The notes under the pieces were generated by a model, which did no database searches, was not told the DNA's origin, and was given only the letters and a program-made list of their open reading frames with translations. Below, piece after piece: positions 1-10,017 of a stretch of 48,192 nucleotides of DNA (position 1 is its first letter; each line of letters opens with the position of its first letter). The translations under genes and the position numbers were made by a program. The stretch lies in assembly GCA_902806355.1 (NCBI GenBank), contig CADCWI010000114.1, positions 1-48,192 on the forward strand, given 5' to 3'. This DNA is from an uncultured Thermomicrobiales bacterium (lineage in GTDB: Bacteria > Chloroflexota > Chloroflexia > Thermomicrobiales > UBA6265).

Positions 1-1560
1 TTCGCCCACGGGCTCGGCCGGCGCCTCGACATGAGGCGCCGCCGCGGGCGGAGCTTCCCCTGAGGACCCGCCAGCTGGCTCCACCGTTGGCGCCGGCTCT
101 TCGGGTGCCGGGGCTGGAGCCGCCGGTGGCACAACGTCCGGTGGGCGTGGCTCCTCGACCGCAGGCTCAGCCGGTGCTTCTACGTCGGGCGTTACCGGCG
201 GCTCTATGGGTAAATCGGCCGTAGGCAATGGCTCTTCGGTCGAAGGTACTTCTTCCACCGGCTCCTCCGTCGGTTCGGCCTCTGGCTCCTCGGGTACGAC
301 GGCGGTTGGCTCCTCGGTCGGTTCCAGTTCCTCGGTGGGCTCCGGCGCGACGGTCGGTTGGACATCTGGCTCCTCGGGTACAACAGCGGTTGGCTCGACG
401 GTCGGTTGAGGCTCCTCGGCGGGCTCCGGCGTCGGTGTCGGTGTCGGCGCGACGATCAGGTCAGATTCCGTAACCGGTGCCTCGTCAGCGGTCGGGGTAG
501 CTTCCTGTGGTTCCACCGGTGCCAGGTCGGCCACAACAGGCAGGTGATCGGACGCCACGAGAGTGTCCTCATCCACTGGCACCTCGGCCGAAACCACCTC
601 GAAATCGCTCGACGCGAAGATGACATCGATCCGACGCTCCGCGTCCTCGTCCAGCGAAGCGGGATACGTATACCCCTCAGCGTCTTCGTCTCCGGCGACT
701 TGCCACGCGTCCTGCAGCGATGAAGATTCCTCGTCCTGCGCTGACACGATCTCCTCAACGCTCAGGCCGAACTCCGGATCCTGCAGCGACGCGAGTTCCT
801 CGTTATCCGGCTCGGCGTTGAAATCGCCCATGAGGATCACCGGCACATCGATGTCCGCGATGCGTTCTGCAATCGCTTCCGCCTGCTCCGTTCGCAGGCG
901 CACCGCCTCATCCTCTTCTCCGTCACGGTCATTCTGGAGATGCGTATTGAGGATCGCAACTTCGCCCAGCCCATCAATCTCGACGCGGACCTCAAGGAGC
1001 CCCCGTTGCTCCCAGTCTTCCGCCGTTGGCAGGAACGTGTTGTCGCAGCTCAGGATCGGATAGGCGCTTAGAATCAGTGTGCCGTACTGATGCGGCTTGT
1101 CCGCGTGCCCGTCCGCCTCATGACTGAGATTGGCGCCGAAGCACGCATTCACGTCCAACGACTCGACAAGCTCGGTCGGCTGGTCGAGTCCGCCGGAACG
1201 GTCCCAGAAACGATCGACCTCCTGGAGCGCCACGATGTCAGCCTCCAGTGAAGCGATTACGTCCGTCGTGCGGTCGAGATCGACGCCACACTGGGCAGCT
1301 GACGGGGTGCTTTCCGGCGTTCCTTCTCCAGCTTCTTCCAGCGCCGTGCCTTCTGGCGTTGCTCCCGGCGTGCCCCCGTCCTCACAATCGTCATTTCCCT
1401 GAGCGTGCCGGACGTTGTACGTCATCACTCGCACGTCATCATCGGCTTCCTGGGCACTGCTGGCAGTACTTTGCCCTGGCAGTGCCGCAACGATCAGGAG
1501 GATCGCCCCCAGCACTCCAAATACCATGCTCGCGACACTCTTCCCCGACACGTTCTTCAT
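1..1560 (-). CDS. Secreted endonuclease/exonuclease/phosphatase (EEP) family protein, 3' end missing
   Basis: The frame opens with ATG at 1560, preceded by an AAGGGA ribosome-binding sequence, and stays open through base 1, so at least 520 codons are present and the C-terminus lies outside the window. Residues 1-35 look like a signal peptide: a lysine-containing start, a hydrophobic core (MVFGVLGAILLIVAAL) and small residues. The next ~300 residues carry the EEP nuclease motifs in order: MTYNVRH, ALQEVD (metal-binding Glu), ILNTHLQ, MGDFNAEP (catalytic Asp/Asn) and SDHLP (catalytic Asp-His). The rest is an acidic, Pro/Glu/Thr-rich tail with repeated PTAVVPEEP blocks, probably an extended wall-spanning or linker region. 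Family members cleave DNA, RNA or phosphodiester compounds; the substrate here cannot be read from sequence. An anchor such as LPXTG may follow beyond the edge, but this is not visible. Confidence 0.85.
   Translation of the reverse strand, partial: MKNVSGKSVASMVFGVLGAILLIVAALPGQSTASSAQEADDDVRVMTYNVRHAQGNDDCEDGGTPGATPEGTALEEAGEGTPESTPSAAQCGVDLDRTTDVIASLEADIVALQEVDRFWDRSGGLDQPTELVESLDVNACFGANLSHEADGHADKPHQYGTLILSAYPILSCDNTFLPTAEDWEQRGLLEVRVEIDGLGEVAILNTHLQNDRDGEEDEAVRLRTEQAEAIAERIADIDVPVILMGDFNAEPDNEELASLQDPEFGLSVEEIVSAQDEESSSLQDAWQVAGDEDAEGYTYPASLDEDAERRIDVIFASSDFEVVSAEVPVDEDTLVASDHLPVVADLAPVEPQEATPTADEAPVTESDLIVAPTPTPTPEPAEEPQPTVEPTAVVPEEPDVQPTVAPEPTEELEPTEEPTAVVPEEPEAEPTEEPVEEVPSTEEPLPTADLPIEPPVTPDVEAPAEPAVEEPRPPDVVPPAAPAPAPEEPAPTVEPAGGSSGEAPPAAAPHVEAPAEPVGE
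281..407. repeat. Two 43-bp direct repeats in the tail of the EEP gene
   Basis: Copies at 281-323 and 365-407 differ at only a few bases and are spaced 84 bp apart. They encode the repeated TEEPTAVVPEEP-type block of the acidic, proline-rich tail. Such in-frame repeats can expand or contract by slippage. Confidence 0.7.
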
Positions 1561-1681
1561 CGATCATCCCTTGCGGTGTCCCGTGATATCCAAACCAGAC
1601 ATGAATCCATCTCATCATCTGTCGCCATTCGCCAGATTCGTACCCAGATGATGCGTCGCTGGATCTCGCCAATACGGACGA

Positions 1682-1711
1682 TTGACGGCGAGCGCCGTGC
1701 CCACGTATACT
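1682..1711 (+). promoter_or_regulatory. Sigma-70-like promoter of tRNA-Ala
   Basis: TTGACG (1682-1687) and TATACT (1706-1711) are separated by 18 bp, each matching 5 of 6 consensus bases. The predicted start lies about 5 bases before the tRNA 5' end at 1724. Confidence 0.7.
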
Positions 1712-1723
1712 CCCATGGCTCTT

Positions 1724-1799
<76 letters not shown>

Positions 1800-1805
1800 C
1801 TCGAG

Positions 1806-1847
1806 ACGAAACACGCCCGGTCCAAAAACGGACCGGGCGTGTTTCGT
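1806..1847. terminator. Strong hairpin between tRNA-Ala and ftsH
   Basis: A perfect 18-bp inverted repeat (1806-1823 with 1830-1847) and a 6-nt loop lie just after tRNA-Ala and 28 bp from the ftsH stop. Placed between convergent genes, it probably ends transcription from both sides. The T-rich tail is short (TTTCGTTGT on the plus strand). Confidence 0.75.
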
Positions 1848-1874
1848 TGTGCGTTCGATGTAGCGATCCGTCGG

Positions 1875-3851
<1,977 letters not shown>

Positions 3852-3928
3852 ACCGGAGACCTCCGGGAATTGACGGGGATAGATGGACGCAGCGACATTG
3901 CACGCCCATTTGGAAAAGACGTCAGATC

Positions 3929-3937
3929 AGTATAGCA
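3929..3937 (-). promoter_or_regulatory. Extended -10 promoter element for ftsH
   Basis: On the minus strand TGC directly precedes TATACT, an extended -10 box. No good -35 is seen, which is typical of extended -10 promoters. The predicted start is about 70 bases before the ftsH ATG. Confidence 0.45.
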
Positions 3938-4055
3938 ATCTCGGTTGCCTGAACGTGATATGTCTAGCCCCAGATCGGGGAGACAACGCCCAATCATGCA
4001 ACAATCATGCCGGTTCCCGATCGGCACACAACAGGTCCCCGGAGTCAGGACGTGG

Positions 4056-4670
4056 TTACGTCGTGGCATAGACCCGCTCGTCAAGGATCGCGACGTAGGG
4101 CAGGTTGCGGTACTGGCCCGCATAGTCAAGACCGTAGCCGATGACGAACTCGTCGGGAATGCGGAAGCCCACCCGGTCGACCTGAACGGGAATGGCATCC
4201 GGTTTGTCCTTCTTGAGCAGGGCAACGACGCGGATATCCCGGGGTTGCCGCGTCCTCAGCATGTCGAGCAGGTACTGGAGCGTCAGCCCACTGTCGACGA
4301 TGTCCTCGACGATGATGACCCGGCGGCCGATGATCTCCTCGTTGAGATCCTTAAGGATCCGGACCACGCCGGATGACCTGGTTGCGGCTCCATAACTCGA
4401 TATCGCCATGAAATCGACCGTCAGCGGGATCGTCATCGCCTTCATCAGGTCGGCCATGAACGCGACCGCCCCGGTCAGCACGCCGACCATCAGTGGAACA
4501 TCATCCGCATATTCCCGGTCGAGCTCCCCTGCGATCGCCCGGACCTCCCGCTGCAGATCCTGTTCCGCAACAAGAATGCGCGCGACGCCCCCTGCTCGTG
4601 GTTCCGCGAGGATCGCTCGGTCATCTGGCGTGGATGTGTCCTGTGCGTCGGTCGGTTCGATGGTGCCCAC
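4056..4670 (-). CDS. hpt: Hypoxanthine phosphoribosyltransferase
   Basis: A purine-salvage enzyme joining hypoxanthine or guanine to PRPP to form IMP or GMP. The PRPP-binding loop VIIVEDIVDSGLT lies in mid-protein, and the flexible-loop region (ISSYGAATRSSG) and C-terminal YGLDYAGQYRNLPYV match the family. The frame gives 204 residues with GTG at 4670, about 20 longer than usual. The conserved core begins at ILVAEQDLQ, so the first ~30 residues are weakly supported. The AGGA before the GTG is too close to be a good ribosome site, and the true start is uncertain. It lies upstream of ftsH and divergent from the mutasome operon. Confidence 0.93.
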   Translation of the reverse strand: MGTIEPTDAQDTSTPDDRAILAEPRAGGVARILVAEQDLQREVRAIAGELDREYADDVPLMVGVLTGAVAFMADLMKAMTIPLTVDFMAISSYGAATRSSGVVRILKDLNEEIIGRRVIIVEDIVDSGLTLQYLLDMLRTRQPRDIRVVALLKKDKPDAIPVQVDRVGFRIPDEFVIGYGLDYAGQYRNLPYVAILDERVYATT

Positions 4671-4797
4671 TCCTGTCCATCAGCATTTTGCGTGCATCCT
4701 CCGCTCGTGGCGACCAGTCCGGACATCGCGCGACGCGGACCGCCATGGATCGGTATGACATGAGTGTACGGGCTCGGTCATATTCCGGTGAAGCCTC

Positions 4798-4826
4798 TTG
4801 CGTGATTAGAACATATGTTCTACTAT
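4798..4826 (+). promoter_or_regulatory. Sigma-70-like promoter of the imuB-dnaE2 operon
   Basis: TTGCGT (4798-4803) and TACTAT (4821-4826) are separated by 17 bp. The SOS palindrome fills the spacer and overlaps the first two bases of the -10 box, so a bound repressor would block RNA polymerase. The leader to the imuB GTG is about 140 bases. Confidence 0.6.
4807..4822. promoter_or_regulatory. LexA-type SOS box
   Basis: TAGAACATATGTTCTA is a perfect 16-bp palindrome. Its core GAAC-ATAT-GTTC is the Gram-positive SOS box recognised by LexA/DinR. It sits before genes that belong to the SOS regulon in many bacteria. No lexA gene is in the window, so control by LexA is inferred. Confidence 0.75.
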
Positions 4827-4972
4827 CACCTGCAAGAACGTCTGTGATCCGACCATCCCTGATCTGGTGTGGGGCCAGCATAGGGAAGGACGCCGGTTCA
4901 TCATCCTGGCGTGTCATCTCGCCACTGGTGGTGATCCTGGCTGATGTTGGCTGGCGTTGCTGGAGGGAGTTC

Positions 4973-6169
4973 GTGCCGATTGTCTGCCTGCGTGTGCCCT
5001 GCTTCGCACTGCGCATCGCCTTGCTCGATCAACCGCACCTGGACGGTCATCCACTCGTCCTCAGCAATCCCCGGAGTGGCCGGGCCCAGGTGCTCGATGC
5101 TACCCCGGAAGCGCTGGAGAAGGGCATCCGTCCGGGGATGACGCTCAAGGAGGCGACCGCCCTCTGCCCCGGCGCGATCATCCTCATGCCCGATCCCGTG
5201 CGCGAGACCACGATCACCAAGCAGATCCAGGATCGCCTCGATCAGGTCAGCCCACTCGTCGAGCCCGACGATGATGAGGAGGGATGCTGGTATATCGACC
5301 TCAACGGGCTGGAACGCTATTACGGCTCATTCACAAATGCGGCCCAGCGCCTGATCGAGTGCGTTCATCCCATCCTGCGTGTCCGAGCGGGCGCGGCATC
5401 CGGCAAGTTCACGGCGCGCGTCGCTGCGGGCATCGCCGGGGCGGGTGACCTCCGTACCGTCGCTGATGACGAGAAGGCGTCCTTTCTGGCGGATGCCGCC
5501 ATCTCCTGGCTGCCACTCCCACCCGAAACGATCCGTGAGCTTGAACGCCTTGGCATCCCGACGCTGGGCGACCTTGCCAGGCTCCCTGGCCGCAAGGTCG
5601 CCGCCCGGTTCGGGCCGGCGGGACGCCGTGCCTGGGACCTTGCTCATGGCCGGGACGACCGTCCTGTCGTCTCACCGCCTCGGGTCCAGTCGGTTGTCGA
5701 GCATCTCGTCATGCCATCCCCTGTCGTCAGCCGGGAGATGCTCGTCGTCGGGCTCCGCCAGATGGTCACGCGGGCGTTCAGCACACCCGCGCTTCGGGGG
5801 CGTCACGTCCGCCAGGTCGCCCTCCGGGCCGTTCTCGAAGGGGAGCGGCGATCGTGGGAACGGACCCTGACGTTGAAGGAGCCATGCGGTCCCGAGCGCC
5901 TGATCAAGGCGCTCGATCTGCGCCTGCACACGATCGAGCTCAACGGCCCGGTGGAATCCCTGACGCTCGAGCTCAGTGGCATCGTCGACGAGGTCGCGAG
6001 GCAGGAAGCCTTTCCGCTGATGGGCCCCCGGGCCACCGCACCGCTGACCGATGCGATCCACCAGCTCAAGCAACGCTACGGGCTGTCACCGATGTACCAC
6101 GTCGTGGAGGTTGAACCATGGTCGCGCATCCCCGAACGCCGTCACGCACTGATCACCTACGACCCCTGA
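4973..6169 (+). CDS. imuB: ImuB-like Y-family DNA polymerase homologue
   Basis: A Y-family protein of 398 residues, starting at GTG 4973 behind GGAGGGAG. Family features are GMTLKEATALCPG (55-67), the palm-like block WYIDLNGLERYYG (106-118), helix-hairpin-helix-like LGIPTLGDLARLP, and the C-terminal WSRIPERR typical of ImuB proteins. The acidic residues that bind metal in active DinB polymerases are not conserved: the N-terminal block reads CLRVPCFAL where DinB has an aspartate-containing motif. It is therefore probably a non-catalytic adaptor of the DnaE2 mutasome, not a polymerase. It overlaps the next gene by 52 bases. No imuA is present beside it. Confidence 0.88.
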   Translation: MPIVCLRVPCFALRIALLDQPHLDGHPLVLSNPRSGRAQVLDATPEALEKGIRPGMTLKEATALCPGAIILMPDPVRETTITKQIQDRLDQVSPLVEPDDDEEGCWYIDLNGLERYYGSFTNAAQRLIECVHPILRVRAGAASGKFTARVAAGIAGAGDLRTVADDEKASFLADAAISWLPLPPETIRELERLGIPTLGDLARLPGRKVAARFGPAGRRAWDLAHGRDDRPVVSPPRVQSVVEHLVMPSPVVSREMLVVGLRQMVTRAFSTPALRGRHVRQVALRAVLEGERRSWERTLTLKEPCGPERLIKALDLRLHTIELNGPVESLTLELSGIVDEVARQEAFPLMGPRATAPLTDAIHQLKQRYGLSPMYHVVEVEPWSRIPERRHALITYDP

Positions 6170-6399
6170 ATGCGCCGCAACCGATCACGGTCGTTGCCGA
6201 TCACGCCACACCAGTCGCCCTGTTGATGGGCCGGCATCGCTACCGGGTCGAGACCATCCAGGACATGTGGATCGTCCAGGACGAATGGTGGCGACAACCG
6301 ATCGACCGGCAGTACTTCGTCCTGCTGCTCGATGATGGCTCCCGCAGGACAGTCTTTCTCGATCGCGAAGGTGCCGCCTGGTATGCCCAGGACTACTGA
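6118..6399 (+). CDS. DUF6504-type small protein of the mutasome cassette
   Basis: 93 residues. ATG 6118 is preceded by GGAGG at 6106-6110 with ideal 7-base spacing, so the 52-base overlap with the end of imuB looks genuine and suggests translational coupling. The core RYRVETIQDMWIVQDEWWR, then RQYFVLLLDDG and FLDREGAAWY, matches the short proteins (DUF6504) usually encoded between imuB and dnaE2 in Actinobacteria and Chloroflexota. I know of no established biochemical function. The conserved position implies a part in, or control of, error-prone synthesis. Confidence 0.8.
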   Translation: MVAHPRTPSRTDHLRPLNAPQPITVVADHATPVALLMGRHRYRVETIQDMWIVQDEWWRQPIDRQYFVLLLDDGSRRTVFLDREGAAWYAQDY

Positions 6400-6520
6400 G
6401 CTCTTTTGCCTACGCCTATGTGCCAGGCCGGAGCCGTATTCCAAACCTTTCTTACCATCATGCTGAGCGCCGTATCCAAGGCTTTCTGTCATCCCCGCCT
6501 GCCCTCATCCAGAGAGAGCG

Positions 6521-9500
6521 ATGAAGGAGCGGCGTGGCACCGGACACGATGCCTGGGAGGCGATCCTCACCTCAAACCCGCAGGAAACAGGAAGAGGCCA
6601 CAATCAACAGAATGGTCCCACCGTGTATACCGAGCTCCATCTGCACACTGCCTTTTCCTTTCTCGATGGCTCGTCCCTGCCGGAGGATCTGGTCAACCGC
6701 GCGCAAGAGCTTGGTTACCACACCCTTGCGATCACCGATCACGACGGCTTGCACGGAGCGATGGAGTTCGCCCAGGCAGCCAGGAATGCGGGTATCGCGC
6801 CGATCACCGGCGCCGAGATCACCCTTGTCGATGGCTCGCATCTCACGCTGCTCGCCGAGTCGCGAACCGGTTACGGCAATCTCTGCCGGTTGCTGACCAA
6901 CATCCACCACGGACGTCCGCCCTCCCCCGTTTGGCTGGACGATCCGGACGATGATCCACCTCCGGCAGGGGATTCGCAGGCCGACGCCGATCCGATCTCC
7001 TGCAACCTGGGGAGCTACACCGAAGGGCTGATCCTGCTCACGGGATGCCGCAATGGCCAGCTCGCGCGGCTGGTCGATGCCGGTCGGATCACCGACGCCA
7101 GAACCGTGCTGGAACGGTACATCCGGTGGTTCGGCGCCGGCAACGTCGTCGTCGAGCTCCAGCAGAACTTCGTCCATGGCGATACGAAACGGATCGAACA
7201 CCTTGTCCGGCTCGCCGATCAGGCGGGTGTGCTTTATGTCGCGACTGGAAATGTTCATTATCACCATCCGGATCGGCAGCGCCTGCAGGATGTCCTCGTC
7301 GCGATCAAGCACCGAACGACGCTCGATGGCTGCCACCGCGAGCGTCGTCCCAACGCGGAGTTCTACCTCCGCCCACCCGAAGAGATGGAACGGATATTCG
7401 CCCGTTATCCGGAAGCGATCCAGACCACGGAACTGATCGCGGAACGATGCCGTCAGTTCGATCTCACCCGCGACCTTGGCTACACCTTCCCCGATCAGCA
7501 TCAGGACGATGGTGAATCGCAGGATGACTACCTGGCGCGGGTGAGCTGGGAAGCATTCGCGGAACGTTACCCGGACAACCATCAGCGTGCCCGCACCCAG
7601 CTCGCGGAAGAGCTCCGCCTGATCGCCAGGCTCAACTTGTCCGGGTTCTTCCTGATCTACCGCAATCTCCTCGAGCTCAGTAAAACGGTCGCGACCGAGC
7701 TGCGCGGCAAGGCTCGCACGGGCTCACGCAGCTTCCTGCCGCCGGGCCGCGGGCGCGGCTCAGCCGTCAGCTCGATCGTCTGCTACCTGATCGGGCTCTC
7801 GCCCGTCGACCCTCTCGAGCACGACTTGTATGTGGGCCGGTTCCTCAATGAAGAGCTGCCGTCGATTCCGGACATCGACCTCGACTTTCCGCGCGAGATC
7901 CGGGAGCACCTGATCGAGCGTGTCTACGATGCCTACGGATCGGATCATGCCGCGCTCGTCTGCGCCTTCTCGACCTATCGCCTGCGCAGCGCCGTCCGCG
8001 ATGTCGGCAAGGCGCTTGGCCTCCCGCTCGCCGATCTCGACCGGATCGCCAAGCTGAGCGAGCCCCGATCCGCCCCCGCTCTCGATCAGGAGCTGGACCG
8101 CCTGCCGGAATACGCGTCGCGCAAGCACACTCCGCCCTGGTCGTTCCTGCTCGAGCTCTCGAAGCAGCTCGAGCACTTCCCGCGGCATGTCACCCAGCAC
8201 GTCGGCGGCATGATCATCTCGGCGTCCCCGCTCAACGAGATCGTGCCGATCCAGCCAGCCTCGATGGATGGTCGCTACATCTGCCAGTGGGACAAGGACT
8301 CGTGCGAGGATGCCCGGTTCATCAAGATCGACTTCCTTGCGCTCGGGATGTTGTCGCTCGTTGAAGAGTGCCTTGACCTGATCGATGTCGCCGGCAAGGG
8401 ACCGGTCAACCTGAGCCGGATCGACTTCAATGATCCGGCGGTCTACCAGATGATCCAGGAAGGCGATACCGTCGGGGTCTTCCAGATCGAGAGCCGGGCC
8501 CAGATCCAGATGCTGCGGCGGACCAGGCCACAGAACCTCGAGGATGTCGTGGTCCAGGTCGCGATCGTCCGGCCCGGTCCGATCGTCGGCGGCGCGGTCA
8601 CCCCGTTCGTCGCGCGCCGCGAGAACCCGGCCTATGTGACCGAGTACGACCATCCGAGCCTGGAACCCATCCTGAAGGATACGTTGGGTGTCATTCTCTT
8701 TCAGGAGCAGGTCGTTCAGGTTGCGGAAATGCTTGCCGGGTTCAGTGCCGGCCAGGCTGATCAGTTGCGGCGCGCGATGACCCGCAAGCGATCGGCCGAA
8801 GCCATGGCGAGTATTCGCGACCAGTTCATCGAGGGCGCGCGCCGCAACGGTGTTGAGGACGAGGTCGCCAACACCGTGTTCAAGAAGCTCTCCGGATTCG
8901 CGGAGTACGGATTCCCGAAAAGCCACGCCGCCGCCTTCGGCTTGCTCGCCTACCAGTCATGCTGGCTGAAGCACCATTTCCCGGCGGAATTTCTCTGTGC
9001 TTTGCTCAACAACCAGCCGATGGGATTCTATGCCCCGCACGTCCTGATCAACGACGCCAAACGATCGGGGGTGCAGGTCCTGCGCCCCGACATCAACGAG
9101 AGCAAGGTCGAATGCACTGTCGAAGGATCTCATCGACGAACGGTGAGGATCGGGCTTTCTTTCGTCAAGGGACTTCACGAGGAAGTGGCGGAACGGATCA
9201 CCGATGATCGGGCACACCACGGGGCGTTTCTCTCGCTCGCCGATCTGATTCGCCGGGTCGCGCTCCGGCCCGACGCGATCCAGAACCTGATCGCGTCCGG
9301 CGCGTGTGACGGGTTCGGCCTGCAACGCCGCGAGATGCTCTGGCAGATCGGCCTGTTCATCGCGCCCCGGGGATTCACCGATCGAAAGACGCGCCACATC
9401 ATCGGCAAGCAGCTTCCGCTCGCGCTCCCGACCGAGCAGGATCACGTCGAGCTGCCCGCGACGACCTCATGGGAGCGGATGGCGGACGAGTATCGAACAC

Positions 9501-10012
9501 TTGGGCTGTCGACCCGGTTCCATCCGATGTACCTCCTGCGGTCCCGCCTTGCCGATCACCTGGTTTCGACGCGGGAGCTCGGCGAGCTCCCGGATGGCTA
9601 CCGGGTCCGGATTCCCGGCCTGATCGTCTGTCGCCAGCGCCCCGGCACCGCCAAGGGAATCACCTTCCTCCTGCTGGAGGACGAGTTCGGGCTCGTCAAT
9701 GTCGTCGTCTACCCGGATCTCTACGAGCGACAGCGTCTCGAAGTCCGATCCACGCCAATGCTCATCATCGACGGGAAGTTGCAGCGCTCCCACAACAACA
9801 TCAATGTCGTCGCCGAGCGCCTGGAGTCGATCGAGAACATGACCTTCGCCAGCCCGGAAGCGCGGCAGGGCTGGGATGTCCCTCCCACGCAACAGGCGAA
9901 TCCGAGGCACATCCAGCTTGTCCGCCTTACCGATGCCGCCGATCCCCGGGAAGGTCCCCGCACCGGAGCGGACGTCCGCGCGGTCGCGCCCATGTCCCAC
10001 AACTATCGCTAA
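6521..10012 (+). CDS. dnaE2: Error-prone DNA polymerase III alpha subunit (DnaE2)
   Basis: A C-family polymerase of up to 1163 residues. The PHP domain begins with TELHLHTAFSFLDGSS (His40, His42) and AITDHDG. The polymerase core includes GRGRGSAVSSIVCYLIGLSP and the catalytic PDIDLDFP. SKSHAAAFGLLAYQSCWLKHHF-type residues and a C-terminal OB fold near 1020-1110 follow. Length and genetic partners fit DnaE2 of the inducible mutasome better than the replicative DnaE. The start is uncertain: ATG 6521 has only a weak GAGAG site, and GTG 6623, just before the PHP motif, is an alternative. The gene ends 5 bases before the convergent tilS. Confidence 0.93.
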   Translation: MKERRGTGHDAWEAILTSNPQETGRGHNQQNGPTVYTELHLHTAFSFLDGSSLPEDLVNRAQELGYHTLAITDHDGLHGAMEFAQAARNAGIAPITGAEITLVDGSHLTLLAESRTGYGNLCRLLTNIHHGRPPSPVWLDDPDDDPPPAGDSQADADPISCNLGSYTEGLILLTGCRNGQLARLVDAGRITDARTVLERYIRWFGAGNVVVELQQNFVHGDTKRIEHLVRLADQAGVLYVATGNVHYHHPDRQRLQDVLVAIKHRTTLDGCHRERRPNAEFYLRPPEEMERIFARYPEAIQTTELIAERCRQFDLTRDLGYTFPDQHQDDGESQDDYLARVSWEAFAERYPDNHQRARTQLAEELRLIARLNLSGFFLIYRNLLELSKTVATELRGKARTGSRSFLPPGRGRGSAVSSIVCYLIGLSPVDPLEHDLYVGRFLNEELPSIPDIDLDFPREIREHLIERVYDAYGSDHAALVCAFSTYRLRSAVRDVGKALGLPLADLDRIAKLSEPRSAPALDQELDRLPEYASRKHTPPWSFLLELSKQLEHFPRHVTQHVGGMIISASPLNEIVPIQPASMDGRYICQWDKDSCEDARFIKIDFLALGMLSLVEECLDLIDVAGKGPVNLSRIDFNDPAVYQMIQEGDTVGVFQIESRAQIQMLRRTRPQNLEDVVVQVAIVRPGPIVGGAVTPFVARRENPAYVTEYDHPSLEPILKDTLGVILFQEQVVQVAEMLAGFSAGQADQLRRAMTRKRSAEAMASIRDQFIEGARRNGVEDEVANTVFKKLSGFAEYGFPKSHAAAFGLLAYQSCWLKHHFPAEFLCALLNNQPMGFYAPHVLINDAKRSGVQVLRPDINESKVECTVEGSHRRTVRIGLSFVKGLHEEVAERITDDRAHHGAFLSLADLIRRVALRPDAIQNLIASGACDGFGLQRREMLWQIGLFIAPRGFTDRKTRHIIGKQLPLALPTEQDHVELPATTSWERMADEYRTLGLSTRFHPMYLLRSRLADHLVSTRELGELPDGYRVRIPGLIVCRQRPGTAKGITFLLLEDEFGLVNVVVYPDLYERQRLEVRSTPMLIIDGKLQRSHNNINVVAERLESIENMTFASPEARQGWDVPPTQQANPRHIQLVRLTDAADPREGPRTGADVRAVAPMSHNYR

Positions 10013-10017
10013 CGCAG

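Larger units (their letters stand above)
4671..4972. other. Divergent intergenic region hpt / imuB
   Basis: A 302-bp non-coding stretch. It holds the SOS-type promoter at 4798-4826 and the ribosome site of imuB (GGAGGGAG at 4962-4969). The remainder shows no convincing open frame, and I could not assign an hpt promoter. Confidence 0.6.

Noticed and set aside
206..473. Small Ser/Gly- and Pro/Arg-rich plus-strand frames near the left edge
   Set aside because: They are the antisense of the acidic repeat tail of the EEP gene.
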